64,000 nt of DNA, from NCBI RefSeq assembly GCF_963678845.1, contig NZ_OY787464.1, forward strand, positions 1,054,001-1,118,000, written 5' to 3'. Numbering within the stretch: position 1 is the stretch's first letter; each line of letters begins with the position of its first letter. The notes under the pieces were generated by a model. That model was not told the DNA's origin, searched no databases, and saw only the letters and a program-made list of their open reading frames with translations. A program made the translations under genes and the position numbers. Source of the stretch: an uncultured Bacteroides sp. GTDB lineage: Bacteria; Bacteroidota; Bacteroidia; Bacteroidales; Bacteroidaceae. Shown in pieces: positions 19,238-30,300 of this stretch.

Positions 19238-21112
19238 TTACCAACCAGGATTCTGATGAAATTCAGGGTAAAGACTTGTATCAGATTTCTTCAAAGGTAA
19301 CCAATAATGCTTTTCTGTAAAGTTTCGAGTTAAAATTACTTTTTCTGTAAAGCCACTTACTGCATTTTTTGTAGGATCTTCTTTATTGAAAGCACCTGAA
19401 CGAATAAATTCCTGTGAAGTTTTAATAGTATAAGGAGATTCTGTCAGTAATAACCAACGACGCAAATCATTAAAACGATGTCCTTCATAAGCCAATTCTA
19501 CAGCGCGTTCACGGCGAAGCTCACCCATGAAACCATCTAATGTACCAGTATATTTAGCATTTATCTCTTTTACTCCCGCACGTTTACGAATTTTATTAAC
19601 AGCGTCAACTGAAGTCAATGAGCAGTTTGATGATTTACCCATAGCAGATTCCGAAGCATTTGCTGCTGATTCAGCATACATTAAATAGACATCTGCTAAG
19701 CGCATCCAACTCAGATGAATATGAAAGTGATTGCTATATCCATAACCGTCATCGAACTTATTACATTTAACAGGGATAAACTTGTAAAGCAAATATCCGG
19801 TACGGCTTCCTTTCGTAGCATCACGCAACTGACCGGAAGAATATAAGCTGGCATAGCGAAGTGGTTCATTTTCTGTACTCAAATTACCTTCTACTACTTT
19901 CACACCATCGTATACAATATCATGGTAAAAACGTGGATCACGTCCTTTCCAAGGATAGGTTGCATCAAAGCCCGATTCTGTGTCAGTCAAAGGCAATCCA
20001 TTGGCCATACCATAATAATTAACATAATTGGCTGTAGGAAGTGATAGAACTCCAGCATCATTAAGGATACCGGTACCAAACTGCTTACTTAATCCCCAGT
20101 TTGTATCATTCCATCCATAAGAGGGACCACGGAAAATAGCTTCTGTTGAACCAGGCATCAAACCATCTTGCCCGATTGTATAAAACAAGCTAGAGTAATT
20201 TTTAAAATCAACCAAAGAATATTGTGTCTGACCACTTTCAACCAATGTAAGCAATTCACCAAATGCTTCGGCTGATCTCTTGCATAAATCTTTGTTATAT
20301 GATTTAGATTTTTGAGATTCATAGTTCATTAATGGACTACCTGCCCACAACAAATTCTTACCTAAGTAGCCTAATGCCATAATTTTATTGATACGTAATT
20401 GGTTCTTACCCAATGTATTCTTTCCTGCCTTTGTATTATCCCAGTCAATAGGCAGTAAGTCGGCAGCCTTGCGAAAATCGGCAGCTGCTTTTTCTGCACA
20501 TTCCTGATAGCTAAGTCGAGGAAGAGTCAATGGTTCTCCAGAAGGAAGTACAGTGTCAATATAAGGCAAACCTCCGAAGTATTGCATCAGCTCAAAATGG
20601 AACCATCCACGAAAGAAGTATAGCTGTCCCTCAATTAGGTTGCGTTCTTCTTCTGTAGCATCGGTCATCAATTTTATGTTAGCAAGACCCATATTGCTTT
20701 TACGAATACCATACCATGCGAGCGACCATAATGACTTTTCGAAACGATCATTAGAAGTAGTCGAACTACCTCTACGATCCATCCAGCCGCTTTGCCAGCC
20801 ATCATGTTCGGATTGCCATCCCCAGAAATCGCCTTGGTCAATCTTATAGCACATGTGATAGTCAATACCTACATTCATAATTTCATCTTCTCCCCAGTTA
20901 AAGGAATTACTCCAATAACCTTTTGCAAAATCGGGGATGCAATAATATAGCTCTTCCGTATAACCTTGGAAGTTGGTGAAATCTTTAAAAGCATCCGTTG
21001 CAGAAATATCAGAGTCGGGTGCTTTATCCAGATAGTCTGTACATGAAGTTGTACTTAGCAGGCACATAACTATCAAGCCGCTTAAAAAATATTTATATAT
21101 ATACTTTTTCAT
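19238..21112 (-). CDS. xusB: SusD-like outer-membrane lipoprotein (XusB-like)
   Basis: This 624-residue SusD/RagB family protein has lipobox STTSC (C24) followed by TDYLDKAPDS, a classic SusD mature start. The C-terminal region has the conserved RRERAVELAYEGHRFNDLRR block. It contains many Trp and Tyr residues in the ligand-facing N-terminal third (for example around 90-115), as expected for glycan binding. Its ATG is 10 bp after the stop of its SusC partner, so the two are certainly co-transcribed. Predicted role: lid of the first xylan-oligosaccharide importer. Confidence 0.95.
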   Translation of the reverse strand: MKKYIYKYFLSGLIVMCLLSTTSCTDYLDKAPDSDISATDAFKDFTNFQGYTEELYYCIPDFAKGYWSNSFNWGEDEIMNVGIDYHMCYKIDQGDFWGWQSEHDGWQSGWMDRRGSSTTSNDRFEKSLWSLAWYGIRKSNMGLANIKLMTDATEEERNLIEGQLYFFRGWFHFELMQYFGGLPYIDTVLPSGEPLTLPRLSYQECAEKAAADFRKAADLLPIDWDNTKAGKNTLGKNQLRINKIMALGYLGKNLLWAGSPLMNYESQKSKSYNKDLCKRSAEAFGELLTLVESGQTQYSLVDFKNYSSLFYTIGQDGLMPGSTEAIFRGPSYGWNDTNWGLSKQFGTGILNDAGVLSLPTANYVNYYGMANGLPLTDTESGFDATYPWKGRDPRFYHDIVYDGVKVVEGNLSTENEPLRYASLYSSGQLRDATKGSRTGYLLYKFIPVKCNKFDDGYGYSNHFHIHLSWMRLADVYLMYAESAANASESAMGKSSNCSLTSVDAVNKIRKRAGVKEINAKYTGTLDGFMGELRRERAVELAYEGHRFNDLRRWLLLTESPYTIKTSQEFIRSGAFNKEDPTKNAVSGFTEKVILTRNFTEKHYWLPLKKSDTSLYPEFHQNPGW

Positions 21113-21122
21113 GTTATTTCTT

Positions 21123-24100
21123 TTAAAGATTGAATTTTATTCCCAAATTGAAACGTTTCAATGTAGGATAAGCTCCTTGAGAAGCCAAACCTGTACCGGC
21201 AAAGTTCGATTCACGATCATCTGGCATACGTGTCCATACCCACAAATTATTACCATTCAAATAAATTTTCAGGTTAGAGAGACCCATTTTCTTTATCCAA
21301 CCATCAGTAAATGTATAGGCAATTTCAGCATTTTTTAAGCGAATAAATGAACCGTCATAGTGGTAGCGAGTCCCCTCATAATAATTTGGTGTAGAATTCC
21401 ATCGTGGCATGGGTGCATCTGCATTTGTATTTTTTACTGTCCAGTAAGCCCCTTCATCAAAAACAGTATTCAATTTACCGTTGAGTGAGGTAAAGGATAC
21501 ATAACGATCAACATTGGTTACCCCATAGAACTGAACAAAAGCGCTGAATCCTTTCCATTCAAAACCAACAGTAGCATTGTATGTATTTTGAGGAGTTCCA
21601 GTATATCCATAAGGTGCGTTATCATTAGTGTCAATCACTCCGTCGCCATTAAAGTCAACAATGACATATTGACCAGGTAATTTCTGGTTATCATTTGTGT
21701 TGTGATCAGTCATTCCAATAACTTCATCCCATGTATTAGCATAGCCATTACTTAGATAAGAGTGATCCTGTCCGATAGCGTATCCTGCTGTTTTTTGATA
21801 ACCTGGCAAGAATTGTGCATCATCATATTTTAATACAAGGTTTTCGGCATGCGTCATATTGAAATTACCCCATAGGCGCAGACCGTTCTTAAACATTTTA
21901 TTCAGGCGTAACTCCAACTCATATCCTTTTGTGCGAACCTTACCAAGATTGGCAGTAGGAGCTGTGGTACCAAAATAAGAAGGTACAGAACGTTTATCAC
22001 CTGATACGAGAATATCAGAACGGTTTTCATGAAAAAACTCTGCACTACCAGCTATTAAACCTCCAAATAATGAATAGTCAACACCTAAGTTCTGCTTTAC
22101 TGCTTTTTCCCAATGCACATTCTCATTACCTACTGATGACTCACGATACCATGTATAAGGACTGTTTTCTCCCTTAGACCCCATCATAGCAATACTTCCA
22201 TTTTTACCTGCTCCGTAAGCCCACTGAGTGGCGTATAACCAACGAGACCCAACATTGTCATCACCGATTTCACCATAAGAATACCTCACTTTTAACATGT
22301 CTACGTATTTCTTAAGCGGATTGAAGAATTTCTCTTCACTGATCATCCATCCCACGGCACCCGAATTAAAGAAAGCAAAACGATTCTCAGCACTAAATTT
22401 TTCAGAACCATTATAAGCGCCATTATACTCAGCAAAATACTTGTCAGCATAATTATATGTAGTACGAAAAGCCCAGTCTTCACGATAATGCGTAAATTCA
22501 CTACCGGTTGCACGCTCTGTACGGTTGAATACACCCATTGCAGAAACTTCATGTTTACCAAACTGTCCAGCCCAATTCAACTGTCCCTGATAGAATAAGT
22601 TACGCTGAGTTTGATTATTATCTATTGAACCACCAGATGTAGTCCACTGTATTCCCTCTTGAAAGTCGAAGTTATTATTACTATTACCAGATTGTTGGTA
22701 CTTTATTTCTCCCGTATCAGGATCTATCCATTTAAATTGTGTATTGTGATAAAGATCATTTATACCACGATCATTTTCAAAAAACACATTATCCAATGAG
22801 AGCAAGGCACTTGCTTTCAATCCTTTCAAAAAGAAACTAAGATCTTGTTCCAGGGTAAAGTCTGTGTTAATACGAGTCGTTGTCTTCTTTTCAGAACCAC
22901 TGATCGCCAAATTTACAATTGAGTTAGGTGCACCTTGTGTATTAGAAGGATAATATCCCCACGCTCCATCCGAATATCGGGGAAGAAACGCATCTGAGGG
23001 AGCACTATAAGCAGCCTGCCATAACTGCGACGCTCCGAATGAATCATCGCTGACATGCCATGGAGAAAGTCTAAGACCATGTGACCCCGCAATATTAGCT
23101 TTCAAAACAGTCGTTTTTGTCAACTGAAAATCTAAATTACTTCGTACATTAATACGGTTATAACCATATCCTGACTGATATCCACGATTATTATCCCACT
23201 GACGGAACAAATCACCTTCATGTTGAAAATCTACTGCCGCAAAGTATTTTACAAATCTTGTTCCACCCGAAATATTAACATTTGCATTATAAGCCATTGC
23301 ATAATCTTTAAATAACTCTTTCTGCCAATCCACATTCGGATACCGTTCTGCTTCTTCCAAATTAGCTGGATTACGGTATTTATCTAGAATATCAGCTGAT
23401 GTAATATCTCTCCATGAATCAGGATTTAAACCCAGTTCATTCTCTATTGCTTGATTACGTACATATAAAGCATTTGCAGAAGCCATAGAACGTGGTAACT
23501 TAGACACTACTTTTGCTGTAGCATTAAAACCAACCTCTATTTTGGCTTTACCTTCACTTCCACGTTTTGTAGTAATCAAGATAACACCATTTGCACCTTT
23601 CACGCCGTAAACGGCAGTGGCAGAAGCATCCTTTAATACAGAAACAGATTGCACAGAACTGATGTCTACACTATTCATAGGACGCTCTATTCCATCTACT
23701 AAAATTAATGGATCACTATTGTTCCATGAACTGATTCCACGAATAACGATCTTCGGATCTTCTTCACCCGGCATACCGGTACTAGCTGTAGTGACTACAC
23801 CAGGCAGGTTACCAGTTAAGGCTGCACCAATATCTGCAACACCCCCTGCACGTTCCAATACTTTACCGGTAGTTTGTGTAATTGCACCAACCACACTAGC
23901 TTTCTTTTGCTGTCCATAACCTACAACAACGATTTCATTTAATTGTACGTTATTATCTTTTAAAACAATTCTTAGTGATTTATTACCTTCGATTTTCACC
24001 TCTTGTGTAACCATACCTATATAAGAAACTACAAGAGTTTGCTTTGTGTTTGGAACACTCAGTGAGAATTTACCTTCTATATCTGTTGCTGTGCCTATTG

Positions 24101-24269
24101 AATGATTTCCTCTTACAACGATGGTCGCTCCAATCACTGGTTCATTTTGTCCATCCACTACTATTCCTTTTACAAAAGCTTTATCCTGAGCCGTCACTAT
24201 TAGGCTACTGAATAGCATTAGTAAGAATAAATAAAGATTCTTTTTAGTTTGTCTTTTAACATTTTTCAT
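21123..24269 (-). CDS. xusA: SusC-like TonB-dependent transporter (XusA-like)
   Basis: This 1048-residue outer-membrane transporter has a signal peptide, then a carboxypeptidase-regulatory-like beta-sandwich (about 30-110; GATIVVRGN, SYIGMV). The TonB-dependent plug follows (NEIVVVGYGQQKKA, VRGISSW, VLKDASATAVYGVKGANG) and then the barrel, ending in the typical RFNLGIKFNL. It is the first gene of the six-gene operon that ends with the GH10 xylanase. It is preceded by a long untranslated region containing a predicted HTCS-controlled promoter (24738-24802) and a leader shared with the other full-length SusC gene. Expected substrate: large xylo- or arabinoxylo-oligosaccharides. Confidence 0.96.
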   Translation of the reverse strand: MKNVKRQTKKNLYLFLLMLFSSLIVTAQDKAFVKGIVVDGQNEPVIGATIVVRGNHSIGTATDIEGKFSLSVPNTKQTLVVSYIGMVTQEVKIEGNKSLRIVLKDNNVQLNEIVVVGYGQQKKASVVGAITQTTGKVLERAGGVADIGAALTGNLPGVVTTASTGMPGEEDPKIVIRGISSWNNSDPLILVDGIERPMNSVDISSVQSVSVLKDASATAVYGVKGANGVILITTKRGSEGKAKIEVGFNATAKVVSKLPRSMASANALYVRNQAIENELGLNPDSWRDITSADILDKYRNPANLEEAERYPNVDWQKELFKDYAMAYNANVNISGGTRFVKYFAAVDFQHEGDLFRQWDNNRGYQSGYGYNRINVRSNLDFQLTKTTVLKANIAGSHGLRLSPWHVSDDSFGASQLWQAAYSAPSDAFLPRYSDGAWGYYPSNTQGAPNSIVNLAISGSEKKTTTRINTDFTLEQDLSFFLKGLKASALLSLDNVFFENDRGINDLYHNTQFKWIDPDTGEIKYQQSGNSNNNFDFQEGIQWTTSGGSIDNNQTQRNLFYQGQLNWAGQFGKHEVSAMGVFNRTERATGSEFTHYREDWAFRTTYNYADKYFAEYNGAYNGSEKFSAENRFAFFNSGAVGWMISEEKFFNPLKKYVDMLKVRYSYGEIGDDNVGSRWLYATQWAYGAGKNGSIAMMGSKGENSPYTWYRESSVGNENVHWEKAVKQNLGVDYSLFGGLIAGSAEFFHENRSDILVSGDKRSVPSYFGTTAPTANLGKVRTKGYELELRLNKMFKNGLRLWGNFNMTHAENLVLKYDDAQFLPGYQKTAGYAIGQDHSYLSNGYANTWDEVIGMTDHNTNDNQKLPGQYVIVDFNGDGVIDTNDNAPYGYTGTPQNTYNATVGFEWKGFSAFVQFYGVTNVDRYVSFTSLNGKLNTVFDEGAYWTVKNTNADAPMPRWNSTPNYYEGTRYHYDGSFIRLKNAEIAYTFTDGWIKKMGLSNLKIYLNGNNLWVWTRMPDDRESNFAGTGLASQGAYPTLKRFNLGIKFNL

Positions 24270-24297
24270 TATTATTAGTTTAAGATATTGATAACTT

Positions 24298-24380
24298 AAT
24301 TATTCATAACTCTTTAACTATTAGAAAAAATTACTTAATTATCATCAAATAAATGTCTCACAAAAATTAAAGTTATAGGT
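24298..24380 (-). promoter_or_regulatory. Conserved SusC leader element, copy A
   Basis: These 83 bp align without gaps to 43233-43315; I count about 71 identities. They lie 29-111 bp upstream of the xusA ATG, at nearly the same distance as copy B from its own SusC ATG. The invariant core includes ATCATCAAATAAATGT. The element is probably part of the mRNA leader: a structured RNA, a target of an antisense sRNA (known at Bacteroides SusC genes), or an alternative promoter. Confidence 0.65.
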
Positions 24381-24737
24381 CTATGGAGCAGTAGAAAGAT
24401 ATTTTATATCTACATTATAAAGCCCAATTTTATTTTTCTATATTATAGAAGCATTGCATAGGAATCCTAATACTTTTGATGGTGAGCATTAAACAATACG
24501 AGGAGGTCAACTAGTGTTTGCGATTATCTTCATACATTAATTATTTTTTAAGGTTAAAAAAATACAGACTATTAGTTTAAGAAACACTAAACACTAGAAA
24601 TTTGATAAGATAGACCCTTTGCTATAAAAAGCAAAAGAAATAATCATATACAAAAAGCAATACTTCATGTTCTCATTTGATTCAAATATAAACCCACCAG
24701 GATATATTAAGAATAACCAATTGTTGTTAACAGATTG

Positions 24738-24802
24738 CAAAACAAATAGATTTATTTATCATAGAGTTTTGATAACAGATATTATATTTCTAATTTGAGA
24801 TA
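24738..24802 (-). promoter_or_regulatory. Predicted operator and promoter of the xus operon (module copy C)
   Basis: The motif at 24777-24802 reads, on the plus strand, AGATATT, three bases, TTTCTAATTT, one base, AGATA. The -7-like element TTGTTTTG (one mismatch to TAnnTTTG) is at 24745-24738 on the minus strand, 31 bp away. Spacing is identical to copies at 27239-27303 and 60301-60365. The two AGATA half-sites are 21 bp apart, as expected for tandem AraC-type DNA-binding domains. Confidence 0.65.
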
Positions 24803-24945
24803 TACAATAAACATAAGTACTTAGAAGTGATCAGAATTGTATTAATCATATAACACAAGTCTTATTATATTACAAAGATACAACTTACTGTATATCTAAA
24901 AAACTATATTAAACAACTGATGGAGATAATCTTCATAAGAGAGGA

Positions 24946-26931
24946 TCATCTACATGTAAATATAAAGTCCTTTAATGTAAATAATTTATCACCATTTTCA
25001 CCTATAAATTTAAGATAAACATCATGCCTTCCAGTTGTACCAATAGTTTTAGCTGTAAAAGTCTTTACATTCGATAAATTACCGGTATTTCTAATCTTAC
25101 AAGTTGCAATTTTCTTACCTGTATCTATAGAGTCAAGCCATACCTCAATATTACCGCCTTTAGTATTACAAGAAGCAGAAATAGAAATATTGCCAGATTC
25201 TTTATTATAGTTTTTATTTCCAAATTCGACTCCAGCATATAAAGCCCAATCATTATTATGAATATCATCTAATAAAGCACTCCCATTTGAAAGCACAGTC
25301 TTCATTGTTCCATATTGATTTGCCGGGCATTCTGCCAGAATAGGTGAATATGCATCACGATAGATGTATAGATCAAAATCAGCATACTTTGTTCCCTGAA
25401 CATATAGCCCTTGTCTATTTCCACACCATCCATTATAATTATTACTAAACTGATCGAGTGTTACTACATTTATTTTATTACCAACTGGCATCCATTTTAC
25501 ACCATCCTGACTAAAAAATCCGGTTAGGTCATGATTATTTCTTTCTAATTTTAGCCACACAATATTGCCTACACGATTTCCGATTTCATAATGAACCTGA
25601 TCAAAACTAAAACAGATAACTTTTTCACCTTTACTATTTATAGTACTATATATTTTAGCAAACAAATTTTCCAGCCCATTCATAATTCTTATTCCAGCTT
25701 CATCCGATATAGAATCCGGATTGAAATCAAGGCGTGTAATTAATGAATAGTTATGCTCGGCATCCGTTTTTATAACTGTATTTGCCTTAGTCAGACTTTT
25801 TGGAATTAATCTTAACCAATCTGGTCTATCAGAAAGAGAGACAAGTGAGGTTTTAGTATACCCCCAAAATGACCATTCCGGATTAAGCTTTTCAGTAGTA
25901 AAGAAATCAGATTTAGGAACCATAAATGGAATTCCACTAGAAGGTAATAAAGGTGCTTTCTTAACCATATTTACAGGATAATCAGCAACTACGTTATTTT
26001 CAGAATCATATCTTACCTGATTCAGTAATCCTTGACGACCTTGTCCATACCATTCATTATTATTTGCTCTGGCCCAAACAGGATGAACTACCCAGCATGT
26101 ACCATCGTTTAACTCTACGGCTGCCGAACTATGATTTGGTCTCCCAAAGATAGCTGTTGATTTGTTCGGATCATTCTCATCAAACAGGTTTACAGGTATG
26201 GTCCAAGCTGATTTATCAGCTGTTAGCGTTTTACTTCGCATAACTTTTTGTCCACCGGATACATCATGAGCAAATGAATAATAATAATATCCATTATGTT
26301 TCCACATAACCGGTCCTTCAGCCCAACTGTACGGATGATTTTCATTATCTGGATTCAACCATGATAAATTGTAAACAACTCCGGTTGGCTGCCCAAACGT
26401 ATCTAATTCTACAATTGCATTATTTTCTTGTCCATTTTTAACAACCAGATACCATTTTCCATCATCATCAATAAAAACTGAATTATCATAACCAAGACCA
26501 AATGGAAGCTGAGATGGATTATTTACTTTAACAGGCATGCTCCATGGTCCTTCAGGTTTATCTGCAACAACAAAATGCATTGTATTGGCTCTTGAGAAAA
26601 AGTCCCAATACTTGCTATTATAATATACTATCTGTCCGCCCCAGCACCCTCCGCTAGGAGCATCTCCATATAAAGGCCATTCTGCAGAAACTGGTTGAGC
26701 AATAGCTTCCCAATGCATTAAATCTGTAGAATGATAAATAACTGGCGTAGGATTAAATGAAGAACCTGTTGTATAAAAATGATCACCGACTTTAGTTAAT
26801 GTGCAATCTGAATGATCTCCGGGAATTACCGGATTCATAAATGTTTTAAACGAAATAGATTGTGCAGTTCCCGTCAAGGGATAAAATAAGCTGCATAAGC
26901 CAATAAGAATTGTTGAAATTTTCTTTTTCAT
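24946..26931 (-). CDS. GH43 arabinofuranosidase/xylosidase with C-terminal sandwich and CBM6-like domain
   Basis: This 661-residue secreted protein has a signal peptide to about residue 24. The GH43 five-bladed propeller (about 30-330) has base D42 (GDHSD), pKa modulator D149 (GYDNSVF) and acid E205 (AEGPVM). A concanavalin-like GH43 C-terminal domain (about 345-520) and a CBM6-like jelly roll (about 545-661) follow. The family acts on alpha-L-arabinofuranose or beta-xylose on arabinoxylan; subfamily and exact bond cannot be settled here. It has its own predicted promoter (27239-27303) and is transcribed toward the xus operon. Confidence 0.92.
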   Translation of the reverse strand: MKKKISTILIGLCSLFYPLTGTAQSISFKTFMNPVIPGDHSDCTLTKVGDHFYTTGSSFNPTPVIYHSTDLMHWEAIAQPVSAEWPLYGDAPSGGCWGGQIVYYNSKYWDFFSRANTMHFVVADKPEGPWSMPVKVNNPSQLPFGLGYDNSVFIDDDGKWYLVVKNGQENNAIVELDTFGQPTGVVYNLSWLNPDNENHPYSWAEGPVMWKHNGYYYYSFAHDVSGGQKVMRSKTLTADKSAWTIPVNLFDENDPNKSTAIFGRPNHSSAAVELNDGTCWVVHPVWARANNNEWYGQGRQGLLNQVRYDSENNVVADYPVNMVKKAPLLPSSGIPFMVPKSDFFTTEKLNPEWSFWGYTKTSLVSLSDRPDWLRLIPKSLTKANTVIKTDAEHNYSLITRLDFNPDSISDEAGIRIMNGLENLFAKIYSTINSKGEKVICFSFDQVHYEIGNRVGNIVWLKLERNNHDLTGFFSQDGVKWMPVGNKINVVTLDQFSNNYNGWCGNRQGLYVQGTKYADFDLYIYRDAYSPILAECPANQYGTMKTVLSNGSALLDDIHNNDWALYAGVEFGNKNYNKESGNISISASCNTKGGNIEVWLDSIDTGKKIATCKIRNTGNLSNVKTFTAKTIGTTGRHDVYLKFIGENGDKLFTLKDFIFTCR

Positions 26932-27053
26932 TGAATAAATTGGGTTTATATGGTTTATTTAGTATAACTATTCTGTATTTTATACTAAAAATATATTCTT
27001 TATTTAATTAGCTAAACATCTGAAACATTTGAGATAGTAAACCAATGTAATAA

Positions 27054-27081
27054 AGATTGGAGTGAGAACTCACCCCAATCT
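27054..27081 (-). terminator. Hairpin, terminator or attenuator between HTCS2 and GH43
   Basis: The arms 27054-27066 and 27069-27081 (AGATTGGAGTGAG with CTCACCCCAATCT) pair over 13 positions with one mismatch, leaving a very short loop. On the minus strand it is followed by TTTATTAC. It could end HTCS2 transcripts. It also lies downstream of the predicted GH43 promoter, so GH43 transcripts would have to read through it. Confidence 0.6.
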
Positions 27082-27238
27082 TCGATCACACTAACCTAAT
27101 TACTATTCATCAACTAATCACCTTTTATCTTATTCTATTAAGCCTACATCTATAGATACTCTTCAAACACTAAAGAAGCATATTGTTATTTAAACAATAT
27201 GATCATCAAACTAAAACTGTTGATTCATTTCTTAAGCA

Positions 27239-27303
27239 CAAAAGTATATTTGGATAGAGTTTTTCACTTTAGAATTAAGATATTTAGTTTTCAATTTCAG
27301 ACA
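27239..27303 (-). promoter_or_regulatory. Predicted operator and promoter of the GH43 gene (module copy B)
   Basis: The -7 element TACTTTTG at 27246-27239 (minus) matches TAnnTTTG perfectly. The operator at 27278-27303 shares 21 of 26 positions with the copy before the CE6 operon, at the same 31-bp distance. Its half-sites AGATA and AGACA are 21 bp apart. No good -33 element is present, which suits an activator-dependent promoter. Confidence 0.7.
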
Positions 27304-27370
27304 TACAATATATTCTTTAATTATATCAATGCTTTTTTATCAAATTCCATGAATAAAAAAGGCTTTAAGG

Positions 27371-30300
27371 CTATATTTCAGTAGGAGATTTTCCAAAATA
27401 CTTTTTAAATACTGTACTAAAATATCCAAGGGAAGAAAAGCCACAAAGTTCACTAACTTCTGTAACAGTATACTTATGACTCTGTAATAGTTCTAATGCG
27501 TAGTCCAGTCGAACCATCTTAATAAAATCTGTTGGCGATTGATCTGTAAGCGACTTCACCTTTTTATAAAGCAATGATGAGCTAATATTCATCGAAGAAG
27601 CAAAATCATCTTTTCCAAATTCTGTATTTGCAATATTTGCCCAGACCACTTCCAGCATTTTCTTCACAAACTTATCATTAAGCTTATTGGCCAAAATCTG
27701 TTCTTCATTATTATCTAGTCCTTTAATTAACTTTAGAGCCTTTTCTTTAATTATCTCTCTATTTCTGATTATAGACTTTATTCTTTGCACAAGGAGATTC
27801 ATATCAAAAGGCTTAGTCAAATAATCGTCTGCCCCTAAGCCTAATCCATGTAATTGCTCAGCTTCACCAGAAAGTGCAGTAAGCAATATTAATGGAATAT
27901 GGGAAGTCTCATAAGTTGACTTCATTAATCGACAAAGTTCAAATCCATCCATATTCGGCATCATCACATCTGAAACAACCAGATCTGGCATCTGTTTTTG
28001 AATAATATCCCAGGCTACAACACCATCTTCGGCTAACAATACATCAAAATCTGTTTGAAGGGGGGATTGCATGAAGTTTCGAAGATCATCATTATCTTCA
28101 ACAATAAGAATGTGCATTACTTGTTTAGGCGCTCCTTCTTGCTGTAACAGAGGTTGTGAATCAATATTATTTACAGTATAAGATACTGATTCTTCTATTT
28201 TGGCAATTGCTTTATTTTTCTCTTCAATAACTTCTTTAAAAGGGATAATAATTTTAAAAATTGAACCGATATTTTCTTCACTGAAACAGCTAATATTACC
28301 ATCATGCATCTCTACATATTTTTTTACCAACAGAAGGCCGATACCTGAACCTACAATTTTAGAATTTATAGCATTCTCACCACGATAAAATTCTCTGAAT
28401 AGTTGATATTGAGCTTTCTTACTAATTCCAATACCACTATCTTTTACTTCCAAAGTCCAATTATCAGGTTCACATTTAACATTTATCAGAACCTTGCTAT
28501 CCGGGTGTGAATATTTAATAGCATTAGAGATAAGATTATCAATCGCTTTTTCAATCATAGATTCATCTACAGCCGTTTGATACGAATCCTGATCTGAGGC
28601 AAAATATAAATCTATATTTTGTTTTTTTGCAAATGATTCGAACATCAACCGACGATGCTCAATCAGACCAACAATATCTACCATACCAAGGACCAGCTGT
28701 TCTTTTCTAACATCCACTTTCTGAAAATCCATTAACTGGGTTACAACAGTAGAGAGGCGTCTTGCCTGTTCAGTTGCCAACGAAAGATAATACCTGCCTG
28801 TATCGGACATATTTTGTTCTTTCGATAATTCCTCAATGGGAGCTTTAATTAATGTAAGAGATGTTCTTATATCATGAGTAGTATTTGTAAAAAAGCGTAT
28901 TTTTTCTTCATTATGTTGTTGTTTAAACCGCTCAATATAATAATTTAATGACAAATAAATGACACCCACAATAAAGGCAAAAAGAAAAAGTTCGAACCAC
29001 CAGGTCTTCCAAAAAGGTGGAACAACAGTTATACACAACGATCGCTCTACGATTACATGTGAAAGAGAACAATCATATAACCTTATTTTCAATACATAAG
29101 TTCCATTTGGTATGTTTGAATAATGTATGAAGCGATTTTCGGAAGGCTGACTCCAACTATTATCGAAGCCTTCTAATGTCCAGGAAAATTTCGCACCTGA
29201 AACACCTTCTATAGATAGGAGCTCTAATTGCAATGTATTTTGATTGTAGTTCAATGACACTTCTTGCAAGCTATCTAATGGAGCACTCAAACTGCTACGA
29301 ATAGAGCGACCTGCTATGGTAAGATTCTGAAAAAAGATAACACCTGTTGATTGACTTTGGAATAATGATTCCGGAGAAAAACTTACCGTACCATTACTTG
29401 TTCCCCAAATTAATTGTCCATTATTTAGTTTGCAGCGTGAACCTCGGTTAAAAGAAACCCGTGACAATGGATACACTGTATTATAGGTAAGTATCTCCAT
29501 GTTCTTTGGATTCAATCGGCACATGCCACTTTCAGTACCCAACCATAAATAGCCGCCTGTATACATTATACTATTTACATAATTAGAAGGCAATCCAGAT
29601 AAAGCTGTAATCTTTTGAGTTTTATGATTTTTATAATTATATCTAATTAAGCCCTCACCACTTGTACATATCCATAATTCATCTTTTATTACAATTACAT
29701 CATGAACTAAGTATCCCTCTTGTAATGTTTTGATTACTCCTGTTTTTTTATCAAGAATGCATAATCCATATGTACAAGCTAAAAGTATTTTGTTTGGTGC
29801 CAATTCAGCAAAAGCATTGATAGGCATCGTTGAGTATTTTCTAAATTTATTTTCCTTTGAAAGATAACATATCATTTTACCTGATCCCCCACCTATCCAA
29901 AGGTCACCATTGCTATCTTTAAAAATATCCAATACAAAATTATTATCTAATGCCGATCCATAAGTTTCTTTGGAATAATGTGCTAATTCGCGCCCTGTAC
30001 GTTCATCAATAACAAAAACGCCCGAAGAATAAGTTCCTGCCCATATTCGTCCTTTATCATCTTCACACAATGAGATAAATACCGGAGCTTGATTATGCTG
30101 ATTTTGATAAAAAGTTTTCCATCTTCCGGTTCCGGCTTCCTTGCAGCTAATACCGTTATCCGTAGCCATCCAAATATTTCCCCTTTTGTCTTGTACAATC
30201 TTGTTAACGTTATTATTTACTAAAGAGTTTGGATTATTTATATTATGAGTTAATTGATCAACCAAAGGAGACCTTTTATCAAAAAAAGAAACACCGCCAC

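Larger units (their letters stand above)
24270..24945. other. 676-bp leader/promoter region of the xus operon
   Basis: No gene is visible. The region holds the predicted promoter/operator module (24738-24802) and, near the xusA start, the conserved leader (24298-24380). If the predicted -7 is right, the xusA transcript has a 5' untranslated region of roughly 460 nt. I see no terminator for the GH43 gene that ends at 24946, so read-through into the xus operon is possible. Confidence 0.6.
26932..27370. other. 439-bp region between HTCS2 and GH43 genes
   Basis: No gene is seen. On the minus strand the order is HTCS2 stop, operator motif (27303-27278), -7 element (27246-27239), hairpin (27081-27054), then the GH43 ATG at 26931. 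Confidence 0.6.
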
